Below, piece by piece: positions 36,701 through 49,574 of a DNA stretch of 64,000 nucleotides; within the stretch, counting starts at the first letter, position 1; every line of letters begins with the position of its first letter. The position numbers were made by a program, and so were the translations under genes. The DNA is from Acridotheres tristis (taxonomy: Eukaryota > Chordata > Aves > Passeriformes > Sturnidae): the NCBI GenBank assembly GCA_037013685.1, contig CM072899.1:12132479-12196478 (forward strand). The letters are read 5' to 3'. The notes beneath the pieces were generated by a model. The model was given only the letters and a program-made list of their open reading frames with translations. It ran no database searches and was not told where the DNA came from.

Positions 36701-39700
36701 CATGCCCTGGATGACTAACACTGAATCCCGGGAACAATCCCAGTCCTTACCGTCACTGGATGGGTCAGGCATCACTTATAAAAGGCTTTTGGAGGAGTTC
36801 AAAAGCAGATTTCTGAGAAAACTGAAAGGGGACAAAAAGCTAGCTCTGCTGCTCTTCACACTCCCCAGCAGGCTGCAAGCATCAATTTTCAAACAGTTTA
36901 AAAGGAAAAAAAAAAGTGATTGATTTTTGCTAATACATTACAGTTGGAACTGGAGTGAAGCCAGATTCACAGAACTTATCTGACTCAGGATACAGCACCT
37001 TTCTTAAATATACACACTTGAAGATGAATCATACTTGTCTCATAAGGACACTTCCTAAAATTTGCTCTCATGTAACTGTTTAGGGCTCCCATTCTGCAAC
37101 AAAAGATGATGCCACTTTATGTTTACATAAATAAAAGCTATGATGCTCAGATCAGATCTAGGAAGCCAGTCTCTTTCCTCTTAAAGTTATTAACCATGTC
37201 TACTTTCTTACAAGGTTGAGGAGGTATGAATTGGCCAGGGCATAAATAGAAGCACAGGCAAAAAAAAAGTGCAAAAGTGACCTAAATCACATACTTGACA
37301 CAGATTTCTTTTGTTCTTAGAAAACTGGCCATGTTAAAAGTGATGTAGCACTCATTGTTCTCACTCTGTCCACAGCAGGGAGATTGAACTTCTGCACAGG
37401 AGAGTTGCAACTGAAAAATATTGCCATTACACTGAGCACATTTAGCTTTTTCTTGAACATTGAGCATGCACGTGGCCTCCCCTCTCCCCCCAGCTTACAT
37501 TTTATGAGATTTTTGACAGTCAAAGAAAACTCTCCTTCCATATGTTCAGGATGTTAAGATTTCAACCTCCTTGCGGCAGGAAAATAAAGTCATCTTCTTT
37601 GTAATGGCACAGCACTGAGCACACACAGAGCACTGACACAGTAACGCATGGACTGATCTCTGCCATTGCGGAAAACTGCAGGGATCCCGGAGCACGTCTT
37701 GTTCCTGTCATGTCTGCAGATGCTCTGTTAAGGACTCCAGGGACATAGAGCAATTACTAGGGTTTGTTTCTGCTTTCCAGGAGCAGTTCTGTTTAGGAGA
37801 GAATAGAAAGGGATTATTTTTACCTTATAGTTTGGACTTACAGGGTGTGAACTGAATTTTTCTTCCCACAGAGAGACATCACGTAACAACTCTTGCAATG
37901 CCCTGTAATGGGGCTGCTCCTTCTCAGCAGTGCCCCAAAGCCCAAGGGCTAATTAGGGTGACAGGCAGGGCCCAATTAGCAGCACAGGCATAGGGACGGT
38001 TGCATTTAGGCCACACACTGAGTCTAAAGGGTTTTTTTCCTTTTGTTTTGGGGGCTTTGTTAGTTTGTGGTTATTTTTGCTTTGAGTCTAGAAAGTTGAC
38101 ATCTGCTTCTGGTAAAATTAACAATTTTATTTTATTTGTCAGTAAATGTAGATTGAAACAGTACTGAGAACTGCATTGTCTGGGTCTGCAGGATTGTAGG
38201 AAGTATCAATGAAGCATTCTGCACTGTGGCATGTGTAGAGATAAAAAAACATTCAAGTGAAGATAATTTTTTCCATATATATTATGTACATTATTATATA
38301 TAAGTGAGAATTAGACAAAACAAAACTAGAACAAAGATTCTTTTAAGTTTTAAAAGGATCTTTGTCTCTCAGCTATAGGGATGGCTCAAGCCAAGCTCTG
38401 TGGAAGAGGCAACACATGAGGCAACAGATGCATCAAAGGCATCTCACTCCTAGTACACAGTTTAGCCAAGGCAAGACTCAGACCACGCAGGGACTGGCAC
38501 CAACATCACTCTTGCTACAGCAGAACAGATGTTCCCAGCTCTTACCTTCTCCTGATGCAGCCAGGCTCAGGTGCACCCTCCACTGTGCCCTGCACAAGTC
38601 CTGGCACTTGGGCCAGCAGAGCTGCTTTCACCAGGGGCTCTGCCCACCCTGCAGGGGCACTGTGCCCCCATGGCAGCTGCATTCTGCAACGTGATCTCCA
38701 TCAAATCCCATCCCACCGTGCTTCCTGCAGCTGCGACTGCCCAGACTTTGCTTCCTGGACACCTTAGTGGCTAGGAGGGTGTCTCCACTTAAAATCCTCT
38801 GGCAGCTGTTTTTGTTCACCTGCTTCATGCTGCAAACACAGCTCCGGGTCACCTCCCTGTTGCAAAAGGCAGGAGAAATCTTTTGCATTCAGGGCAAGGG
38901 AAGGCCCTGGACCAGGCTCTCATGGGGTGGTGGAAGGCGCTGGCCCTGCAGGGGTGACAGGAAGCCTGAGGTCACAGCAGACACACGGGTCAATGCCAGG
39001 AAGGGGACAAGAATGGAGCAGGCTTCCCACGAGGTTCAGGCATAGGGCAGGAAGGCAGATATTGTCTGTGGGGCCCCTCTCCTGCACAGTGCATTAAACA
39101 CTAAACAGCATCGTTCCCCTCACTGCTCCCAAGGATACACAGGGCAGCTTCCCCTGCCCTGGCAGCAGCTGGGGCTCTCCATCACCACACCGGGTCAGGG
39201 AGGCAGGCAGCAGAGGATGGGGATGCTCTTTCAAGGCTGGAAGAATACTTTTTCCCTCTGTGGTAAAAACCAGGAATATCCTTCCCAGACCCATGTGACC
39301 CTTCCCTTCCTGATGTGCCCCCCTATCCCATGCCTCTCCCTTCCTTGTGGGAACATTCCCCAAAACTCGCTGTTTTCCCCTCATTTCCTTCCTCTCGAGA
39401 CACCCAGAATTTCCTCCTGCAGGCTCCTGCCACCCCTCATGCTGATTCAGGCCAGGTCAGGCTTCCCATGCCACCAGTTTATTGTCCAGGAAACCAAAAC
39501 AACCAAACATCCAGCATGGGGCTGCTGGGGCAACACGCTCAGAGACAACACAGCTAGCAGGGCCTGTATGGACTGAGGATGACAAATAATTTATTTCAGC
39601 AAAACCACCCTGACATATTTGAGGAAAAACAGAAGCAGCAACTACCAGCAAGGACACCTCCAACAAGGCTGTAGGGGAAGTATTTTCCACCACAAAACAT

Positions 39701-40180
39701 GTTTTGAAATGTGATTTGACATCTCAAGCTGTTAGTAGAAGCTCCTTGCTTAAACAAGTCAGTTTTGCAATACAGCACAGAAACAAAAGAAAAAATCCTC
39801 TCCAGCTTCAATGCCAGTTTAAAAGTTATTGGGAGGCAACCAGCATACTTGGGGAAGGTTTTTAAACATCCTCTTTCAAACTAAGTTACCTCAGCAGAGA
39901 CCTGTGCACACAGTACACATCACAAATTGCAACTCCAACTTCACCTATAACACACTGAATTTTAAAAGCTTAAAATTCCTTTATCTAAATTTCTATCCCA
40001 TTAAAACTGCACTGAGAAGCATAAAGCTTCATCCCACTAAAACAGCACATATAGATAAATGGAGTTTCAAGTTTCTGCTACACCAGCTTGTTTCTGCTCC
40101 ATCATCAGGAAAGCATCCAAACACAGCTTTGCTGGTCCATTGAACGTGCACTGTAAAACAGAAACTGGATAAATATCCTT
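30791..40180. other. Intergenic sequence without recognised genes
   Basis: Unique, mostly AT-rich DNA with short meaningless frames. It contains the compound microsatellite at 36041-36075. No splice-consistent coding exon or RNA gene is recognised. Confidence 0.6.
36041..36075. repeat. Compound (AAAC)n(CCAA)n microsatellite
   Basis: A run of AAAC units (about 36042-36056) changes directly into CCAA units (about 36057-36075), a phased transition by one substitution per unit. Confidence 0.9.
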
Positions 40181-40310
40181 AATCACAGAACATTCTGAGT
40201 CAGAAGGGACCCACAAGGATCAAGTCCAACTCCTGAATGGCCCATACTGGGATCAAAGCCACAACTTTGGTGTAACTAGCACCTGTTCTGTCAGCTGAGC
40301 TGATCTGTCC
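40181..40310 (-). mobile_element. tRNA(Ile)-derived SINE with CR1-like tail
   Basis: On the minus strand, 40310-40238 is a 73-nt tRNA-like head. It has an A-box-like CAGCTCAGCTGACAG, GTGCTAGTTACACC where isoleucine tRNA has its AAU anticodon arm, a B-box-like GCTTTGATCCC and a 3' TATGGGCCA. The anticodon AAT has drifted to AGT and CCA-proximal pairing is degraded, so this is not a functional tRNA. It continues directly into a CR1-type tail (AGGAGTTGGACTTGATCC, then TGTGGGTCCCTTC) ending ATTCTGTGATT. A CR1-like tail lets CR1 machinery mobilise the element. It resembles the tRNA-headed SINE reported from zebra finch (TguSINE1 type); subfamily identity needs a library comparison. Confidence 0.85.
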
Positions 40311-40525
40311 CAGAATCATTGCACAGGGGACTGAAAGGGACCTTAAAGATCATTTCATTTCAACCCCCTGCCATGGGCAGGGACACCAGGTTGCTCAAAG
40401 CCCCATCCAGCCTGGCCTCAAATACTCCCAGGGATGGGACACCCACAGCTTCTCTGGACATCCTGTGCCAGGGCCTCATCACCCTCACAGGGAAGAATTT
40501 ATTCCCAATATCCAACCTGAATCCA
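40311..40525 (-). mobile_element. CR1 LINE 3' end fragment
   Basis: In plus-strand orientation the diagnostic words are CCCCCTGCCATGGGCAGGGA, CACCAGGTTGCTCAAAGCCC, CATCCAGCCTGGCCT, CTCCCAGGGATGGGAC and GAAGAATTTATTCCCAATAT, all typical of avian CR1 3' regions read in reverse. The 3' end (AATGATTCTG on minus) directly abuts the SINE head, and the homology stops near 40525. It is non-coding and 5'-truncated. Confidence 0.9.
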
Positions 40526-43500
40526 TCTGTTAACAGATGTGCTGGACTTCAGCTGAAAATCAACCTCACAAGGCAGCCCACAGCACACTGAGATGCAAGA
40601 GGCAGACACTGATGGGCATTCACAGCCTCCCCAGATGGTGCTGCCAGCTGCTGGGGTTCAGCTCTCTCTCCCTCTGGACACTGGAGCAGGTATCATCACC
40701 TGTAAAGCAGAACCCACATGACAGCAAACCACCTCAGCCTGGGACTGCAGAGAAAAGCACGAGGCTCTCAGCTGGAGGGAAGCAAGGCCAGGATGTGTGC
40801 CTGGGTCCCACCCATGCCAAGAGGCCCATCTGAGCCTGAGAGCTGCATAAACACAGTGCTGAGCCTGAGCTGCTTTTGGACAGGTGAGATACCTGCATGC
40901 AAGACTTGGGCAGCCACAGATTGTGAAAGCACTGGCCTTTCTTACACTTCAAGGGGCTTCTTTTAATGGCTTTTCAGCTTTCATTAGTGAGAAGCAGGAA
41001 GAGTGAAGTGGTGGTGTCCCCAGCCACTGTTAACAGGATGTGACTCTGCCCTGAGTCATCATCCTCTTTCTCCTCAAGTGCAGATGGCTGCTCACACCTG
41101 GATCAGGACACCTATGGCAATACCCATCAGGACAAACCCACTGCTTCTCAAGCTTGCACTTCAGAGGCTGCAGGAAGCAACCTTCACACCACACAGTTAG
41201 AACTTTATCTTTTCAGAGTATCTTCACAACCAAAAGGACTGAAGAACTCCAAAACGTGCTCAAAATCTACAGAATAGTACAGCAGTTTCCTGATGAAGTG
41301 TCTGAGCCAGCAGTGGTGCACTGAGGTCTTACTTAAGTCCAAGAAATTAAAACATTAAGCCACACAGCTGCAGAATACAACTAAATGTGCAATTATTGTT
41401 CTCTATTTTACAACTGAAAACTTACCATGTTTGAATAATCTCCAGTGAAATGCATTTCATGGGAACTGGAAACAATTTGCATTAAATGAACCAAATGAAA
41501 ACCACTCTTAAGCACATGAGCAAAACTGAGGTGCCTCAACTCAGAATTATCTCTGCCAATACTGTGGCTCATCTTCCATCCTGACAAACTTTACAATAAA
41601 GGTTTTCCTGATACATTTCCCTGCCCATCTAAGGCAGTCATTCAGTAGCAGGGACACCTCACAGACTCACATTCCAAGCAGAGGCAACATCCTACACATC
41701 TGACAAAGCAATTCAGTTCTCATCAAAGAAACATCCCAGAATTGCTTACTCAGATGGAATTATTCCAGTATTTGTTTTTCAGTTACTGGAAGAAACATCA
41801 GTGTGGGGTAAATAATTCTTTACCACTCTCTAGATTTCAAATGAGACATGCCATATAAGACAATTTTTTTGGTATTTTTCTATTAAGCATCCTCCTTTAC
41901 AGGGACATGGATATGCTAAGGTGCACTCTCACTGCCATCATGTAAAGTAACAGCAAGGGAGATTGTTAATAATTTATTATTGGCTGGGACATAATTCTTC
42001 TAAAGAAGAATTACAGTTCAGGGAAGTCTGCAAGGGAAGGATGTCCTATTGCTGCAACATGTAGCACAGGCACACCAACACCTGGCCAACCCAAGGCTGG
42101 AAGTGTAATTGAAAAATGACTGTGAAGTTGCTGCAGGCTGTGTCTTTGCCTACGTGCCACTGCAATAATTATGAAGTGGAAAAAAAAAAAAAGAGCAATA
42201 AATGTCTCCTAAAATGGCCAGCTACACTTGGATTCCTGTCAGGTTCTGCAACAGAGAAACTGCCAGTCAGCTACACTAACTGCTACACTTAAACAGAAAC
42301 GCCAAACGCCTTGAATATCACACCTACTGAGCCTGGAATATTGACACTGGACCTTTAAAAATGAGCAAACTTTATCACCACCTTTTACCTGTAGCATTCC
42401 TCAGAAATAAACTCATTTAGGGTCTAAGGAAGAGCACTCTGCACTGGTGCTGGGAGATAGGAATTCAAGACAAACTTGTAACATATCAAGTGCTACCAGC
42501 AATGTCCCATGAAGAGCAGCAGATACATTTATCACCTCTTTAGGCTGCCTTCCCCCCTCCCAACCATCTACTGCATCTGGAAGAATGTTTTAATGCTAAC
42601 TCTGACCTTCACTTTTTAAAATGAAAAATAGAAAAGACGAGTTACCAGGGTCTTACACCAGGACTTACTGCTTGCCTGGAGCAAAATCATGTGTACTTAA
42701 GCTGCGCCCTGGGGTGGATCCAAACCACACAGTCTCCAAACAGGGAGGAGACTTTCCTTCCTCAAAATTGCTGAAAACTATGTGAGTGACTCATTGAATG
42801 TCCTTCTCTTGAGTCAGCACTGAAACAGAGCTCCAGAACTCTCTCTGATTTACAGTGGAGATAAAAGACTGTAGGATTGTTGGTCTTAAAAGGATGGCCA
42901 GTGACTGATCCCCTGAGGATGTCTCACCACTAAACCCATGTAACTCTTGCACAAACCAAGCCTGCATTCCTACCCCGTGCTCCAGCCCTTCTTTCCCTGG
43001 GTTCAGCCCTGTTGGAGCCCAGTTTACCATGTCACACAGAAGAGGGAAGATCATGTAGCTGCAAATCCCATTTGCACAAAGTAAGCAGGTAAATGGATTC
43101 ATTAATTAGTAACTTGTCTTCTATAGCAGTAAAGCAGAGTGTAGCAGGTTCAGAAGTTGTGGAGTGCTGAAATTTGGAGTTAGGCTGAAGGAAAGACTAT
43201 GTACAATACAAATCAGCTTTCTGTTGTGATGTAAATTTATTCTCATAATTTTTACCATTTATTCATCCCAAAAGACATATTGCATATTTGGAACATTTTT
43301 AAAGTAAGAGCCACTGTATTCAAGACAAGAAGTAGTTTTGTCACATCAAAACTGATGACATACTCAATAAAATTATTTTCCAGAGCAAGAACTCCTTACA
43401 AGAAATATAAATAGAATATAAACTTCATAAATGATCTAGCATGAAAAGATTAAAATAGCAAATTCATTCCATACTGAAGGCAGTACTTTACCATAGTGTG

Positions 43501-46500
43501 TGTGTGCGGTGTTTAAAAAAAAAAAAAAAAATTCCATGTCCCAACAACGGGTACTGAAATAAATACAGATAAGCTTTTGGTTACATTTTATTCCAATAGA
43601 ACAAAATGAATTGATGACTTCACTCTTTTGTCTAATATGATTAGGTAATAAAACATTGCTTTTAGTTTAATCCAGGCTTCGGATTTGTTCATCAGACACT
43701 ATGAAGGGATGACACACTTTGGCAGCACATTGGCATTTTCAATGTCTCACTTGATAAAAGGCAGGAATTCTCTCTCCCTGCCAACATCTCCATGCCCACA
43801 GCTGAGAAGCATTTACCCAAGAATCTCAATTACATCCCCACTCTCTCATGGCTGCCAAACACCAGTGACCACGTCCTGGTCCACCACATGCAAGCGCCAT
43901 CCCAGAACAGCACGGACACACATCCACATCCCTCAATGCCTTGGAGCTGACACAGCCAGCTCTGGGAATGATGCTCACTGAGCACACTGAGAAACTCAGT
44001 CATGTGAACAACCTCACATTTGAAATGCTCGGAGAGGGAAGTGTCAGTAATGTGCAAACATGATGGGGCTGAGGGAAGAGAGTAAAATGCCTGATCCTCA
44101 GAAAAGGACTGGCTTTGCTTCACTCTAAGATGTAAGCAAATCTTAGAACAATCTATGGGAAGCAGTCAGCAAAAAACTCAAGAATGTAGAATAATCAGTA
44201 CCTGGCAAAGCATTTAGAAAATAAAATTCCCCCTTTCAAAGCTTTTTTAAAAAATTGGTTTATTAGTGTTATTAAACCAAGACTTCCATAAATCATGACA
44301 TAACAATAAAAAGTGATGGCTACACTACAATCACTGTTAACTAATGATGCAGGTTACTGAACAGCTGTCAGTTTGTAAAAGCTATGTGAAGGAATTAGTC
44401 TATGAATGTTTTCCCTACTGTACTTCAGGGATCAGTTTTTCTCTCACTACTGTTCAACAGTGTATGATCAATAATCTAAATAAAGTAAAGCTTCAGGAGT
44501 CATCCCTATAGAACCTGAACAAAAACCTGAAAAAAACCCCTTCAATGCTGTGCTGACCAGTCATGGGAACAGGCTGCTGCTTAGGCCTGCTGCCTACAGT
44601 GGTTTTTACCAAACAGTATTGCAAAGTCAGATACCACAGGGTGCACCTCATACTGGGGTGATGTGAGCAGTACAGTAATTTGATTGACAAGGTTAAAATC
44701 TAGAAGCTAGAAGTCAGTGAATCCCCTAAAAAAAGTTCTGGTAGACAATCAAACAAAAATATCAGAGCAGGATATAAAGCTTATTGTCTATTCATATGAT
44801 CTTGGTAAGGTAATAACTGTAAGGACATTCTATTTTGGCATCTACTCTTTAAAAGAGAACATTTGGAAAATTAAAATTGTTTAAAAAGCCGACAACAAAA
44901 ACTAGAGGGATGAAGAAAAAGACTTAAAAATTCAATCCATTCATATAAAGTAAGATTGGAAGGTATGATCATGGTATGTCAAATCCCTGGATCAAGACAA
45001 CATTTGCAGCAAAACACCCTCCAAGAGGGATGTATTGGAGTTCAATTTTTGGAAGCCAAAGCAAGATGAACTCAAACACAGGGCTGGGGATTGGTTTGGG
45101 GTTTTTTTTTGGAGGGAACAGTAGTTGCTCACATATCTTACTTACAGAGGTGACAGATATTTTATCAGAAGTTCTTAAAGCAGGAATTCTTTTTTTCTAA
45201 CAAATGCTGAACTTCTTGACATTCTGCTGCTGCTGCAATCAGACAGAAGTTTTATGACTCTGATATCCAGATTAGTGATGAGTTCCCCTTACCTTTACAA
45301 ATAGGAACTTGAGCCTGTTCCCTTCAAAAACCTGTGTTTCAATTCCTGGTTTACCTTCTACTGCTGGTAGTCCTTAGTCAGACACTGGTAGCATCCAGCT
45401 TTTAAGCAGGAATGGCTGCAGCCTCTCTCTTCCAAGCAGAAGAACTTGGCTCTGTTGCACAAATCTCTGCTCACTTTCAAGAACTTGGTACAAAGTAAAA
45501 ACCCAGGAGTAACAGAAAATAATCCCCTACACTGCAGTCCAATTCCCCACTAGAGAAGAAAGAGGAATTCTGTGTTCATAAGCATGTGCAAAGAAGGACT
45601 GGGATGAGCAAATCAGCTGGATCTGGGGAATTCTATGCAGCTGTTTGCAGGAAGCAATTACCCTTCAAACAGACCCAGAGGTATATGCAAGAGAGAAGGA
45701 AAGAATATGGCTTCTAATTCTGTTATATGATCACTTGCTATTATTAATGGAGACTCAGAATTTTGAGACAGTTGCTAATGAAACACTAATGGTGGATGAA
45801 CAGCCAGAGGAGAGAAAAGGCCCCTGGTGAAACCTGGCCAGCCCCACTTGCAGAGCCAGTGCAAACGACAGTGGCTTCCCAAAAGCCATAGTGGTGACCT
45901 GGTGTTTTAAAGCACTCAGATGCTGCTGGTGGAATGAATTTGGCAGTGGATTTGTCATGGAAAAAAGACTCAAGCTGAAGAAATGATTCTTGCAAGTGGC
46001 AGAACCCTATGGATTAAGGCAGGAGACATTCAAAATTTCACATAAAGCACACAGAAAACTGGAACAGGTAACATACTTCAGAAGACTTGATTAGAAAAAT
46101 AACTTAGGAATATACCCCAAAAATACATGCACAGGTGATCGATTACCTTTGCTTCAGCTATCAGTCATCTGATACTAATTGTCACTGTTTTATGAGAACT
46201 TTTGCAATATATTGTGCAGGCTCACAATTCTCCATTTAGCACCAAAAAATCCAGACATTCTGCAAAAGGGATGAGGCAAAGACTCTGGAAGAACGAATTT
46301 AATTCATCTACAAGGAACAGGAAAATCACACTGTATTTTTCACATATTTATATTTTTAAATAAAAGGCCTGCTATTTTAGTCCCCACGTAGGTAAATTCT
46401 TTTAGAATTTAAAAAAGGTGCCTTACTCAAGACACCAGGACAAATCTGAAGAAGTGTTCAGATATTCTAAGACTTATACTAAATCTTCCAAATTGAACTA

Positions 46501-47739
46501 GCAACTGATAAAACAACTCTGTGACTAACTTTGCTACTATGAGGAACCTTTTTAAAACCTCAAACTTCAGTGCAAGCTCAGAGCACTTGTTTTACAAGTG
46601 GAGCATCTCACACGTGTGAAAAGCTGCTTGTTATAGCAACTCCAAGGCTTAGCTAATCAAGCCTTACAAAAGAAAGAACCTAAACATGAATGTAAAAGAG
46701 CACACACATTTACCATTAAAAAAAAAAAAAAAGCAATAAAAAACCAGAAAGGTTTGTGCAAGGAGTCCTTGCAAAATAACTCCACTTGGTGTTTTAGTAT
46801 CGAAGCACTGAAGAACAGCAGCTTCCCAGTTACCCAACCCTTCTCCAGGGATTCTCACAAGAGTGAACTGTGCATTTTTAGCTCATTCCTCATCGTTTTG
46901 AACATGCAAATGTCAAGAACTCCTGGAAAAGGCACTGTATTAGGGAATCACAGGTATATTTGTAAGCACAAACCCCCATGCAATGTGTACTATGCACCTG
47001 TGTATATAAATATGCATACATGCACGTAATGAAATTAGAAATACTTCTCCTTTAATACAACTATGTTGGGCCTCAAACTGAGCTCTCTGATGCACTGAAG
47101 ATTACTGAAAACAGAACATTTGTCTTTAATGCAAGGACAACATTAAGCCCCAGGCAGGACTGGTGTGGTGCAGGGCCCCCCCAGGGATCCTGGTACCTTC
47201 CCTGCTTCCAGCGGGGAGGGACCCCCGGCTCCACCAGGCTCCATTCCCTGACACCTCCAGGACACGCTACCAGCAGGGAGGAGGGAAGGGAATCCACTGC
47301 CAAGGAAACAGTAGCTGACAGGGACAAAGGGAGTTGGAGATGCTGAAGAGGTGAGGAGGCAGCATCAGGCTCCCTTTCCCCAGTAGGGCTCTCCTCTGTT
47401 GCCCAGGACCTGCAGGCACTGCTCCTCCCATCTCAGCACCCCTGCCACGGGCACATGCACTCTGCAGCTCTGAACACTTGCTCCTCCTCCATGGCAATAC
47501 GCTCCCAAGCCTTCCACGACTCTCTCCTACTCCACTTCCTTCTGAAAACCACACAGAGGGATCAGCTAGACCAAAACTTAAACCAGCACAAATGTGAAAC
47601 AGAAGGTAAAAAAAAAGCCTTTTGCTCTTACTGGACATGCTGCAGACATTGTGCCTAGTAACTGTGGCAATATCTAGTGCAAAAGAAACTTAGCATGAAT
47701 CTCTTGTTTTCAAATGACATTCAACTCAAACATGCATAG
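40526..47739. other. Intergenic, downstream of SLMAP
   Basis: AT-rich sequence with poly-A runs (42180-42193; about 43516-43531; about 46718-46732). A short stretch near 44415-44480 faintly resembles CR1 ORF2. No coding gene is recognised. The distal SLMAP polyadenylation site is placed at its right edge; a longer SLMAP 3' UTR reaching into this segment cannot be excluded. Confidence 0.55.
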
Positions 47740-47754
47740 GGAGAGTAAAGTTAT

Positions 47755-47760
47755 TTTATT
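47755..47760 (-). terminator. SLMAP: Distal SLMAP polyadenylation signal AATAAA
   Basis: Minus-strand AATAAA about 1.8 kb after the stop codon, with a GU-rich element roughly 30-45 nt downstream. It is the best candidate for the gene's 3' end in this window. Confidence 0.5.
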
Positions 47761-47986
47761 AAATCATGCACATCACGTGTGTTAGTGCAAATAGTTTAAT
47801 CTGTACTCCAGAAATTCTATTGTATTTTTATATCTTTACAAAATAGATTTAAAACAATTAATTACTTAAAAAAATGTAATTCTGAAGTTAAGCATTTCAG
47901 AACAATATTTGCAATAACCTATATACAAGAGGTACTAAGTACCACTGGCATACGAGTGTTCTGTGGTTGGGTGGCTTCCTGCAACT

Positions 47987-48013
47987 GAAAAGGATGAAAA
48001 GGATGAAAAGAAT
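47987..48013. repeat. 9-bp tandem repeat, three units
   Basis: GAAAAGGAT, GAAAAGGAT, GAAAAGAAT in direct succession, inside the inferred SLMAP 3' UTR. In the transcript it reads as a CU-rich tract. Confidence 0.9.
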
Positions 48014-49574
48014 GAACTAAATGACAATAGTTATTTTCTACAAGTCACTTGTGGACTATTTTCTCCACCTAATAATCCTCCCATTAGCAAATCCCACGTA
48101 ACTTAAGATAGAACCTTTAATTAAAGGACAATGACCCTTAAAACCTCACAAAGTAAGTTATATACTAAATTTCTATTTAAATATTTAAACTATCTGTCGA
48201 TTGCCATAACACTCTTTAAAGCCAATTGAATTGCTGAGATTACCTCCCTCTTTTGAAGTTTCCTGTAGCAGAGCCATTTTACTTTACCATTCTTTAACAT
48301 ATTAAGTCTTTAATAAACTTTTTTGACAGAACTGTTGAGCTGAACAAGACAACTACTGTCTACATTTAATTCAGCACTAACTACAGTGATTCCCACCAAA
48401 AGTCAGCAAATAGTAATAGTTATAGTACTTAGATAAGGAAAATAAACTTTGTAATGGGGACCACTGCATCATACTTACAGCCATGTGATAAGGAGTCACA
48501 AAATTTTACTACCAAATTAAAATCATCTTCACCTGACAATATTTCATCAGGTGTGATTCCAATTTTATAGTATTTTATGTATCTGGATTTCTCTCAGCTG
48601 ATCAAAGACGTACTGTAGCAGTTCTCTTAATAAAGTTACGTCCACAAAAGCTTATTCTAAAGAGCTTCTCCAGCTCAAGTCAGAAAGTATCAAATGACTG
48701 AAAAAATAAACTGATACATGTGATATGTGAGAAGGTATTCATACTTTTAAAGAACGTATCTCTTTAAATATATGAAATTTAATAAATTACATTCAAACTA
48801 AAGTTAACGTAAGTTGAATCAATGCACTATGTCCATCGAATGACCAAGTACTTGCTCCCAGAAACACTTTAGCTCACTCAAGAACACACACATGCTTACA
48901 CTCGCACACTAAATACGTTAGGCTGGTCTTCACCATCAGTATCTCTCTCTCTTTAAGGCTGGACATGAATTGTGTTTATTCCCAAAACCCATTAATAAAG
49001 CAATCCTTAGGAAAGAAAAATATGCTTCCTTCGAAAGGCGTGGTAAGAGAAGTTAAGTCTTGTTCCCAACAGCTCAGTGACTAACAGCAAGTAAAATGAT
49101 ACACTAGTTTAAAAAAAAATAGATCATACTGAAAGGCACTGAGCACACTGCATCTGTTTCCCAAGTATATGCAAGGTTACTTGGCTTGGATATCCAAATC
49201 AGTATTTTCCACTTAAGTCTAGCAATCAGATTCTAAAGTCAGTGTCCACAACCCTAGCCATTATAAATAATTTGGTACCAAGAAGCCTGCTTTAGGCCAC
49301 CATTATAGTATTCAGAATCCCAACACACTAATTTAAAACTTGCATGAAGTTGTAAGCAAAAATATTGCTCACAGTATGATGAATCACAATTTTATTCCCT
49401 CTTTATAGACAGATACATTTTATACAATTTAAAGCAAATGACCCTACTGCTGTTCTCACGCAGAGCTGTGCTGTATTAAGAGGTAAAAAGGAAGAGAATT
49501 AATCTGTTTTCCCTCAGTATATGAATGTTGCCAGCTTCTAAAGGGAGGACGGTGTATGGATTCAACAACAGTTC

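Larger units (their letters stand above)
47740..49574 (-). other. SLMAP: SLMAP 3' UTR (terminal exon, non-coding part)
   Basis: AT-rich sequence following the TGA of the TM1-type terminal exon. On the minus strand, AATAAA signals occur at 49396-49391, 48980-48975 and 47760-47755. The last is followed after about 30 nt by a TGTTTGAGTTG-type GU-rich stretch, a plausible distal cleavage site near 47740, giving a UTR of about 1.8 kb. The two nearer signals could produce shorter forms. A (GAAAAGGAT)3 tandem, pyrimidine-rich in the transcript, lies at 47987-48013. The 3' end is inferred, not observed. Confidence 0.6.

Noticed and set aside
40238..40310. A functional tRNA(Ile) gene
   Set aside because: The anticodon has changed from AAT to AGT, the B-box is altered, and the sequence runs into a CR1-type tail, so it is a SINE head.
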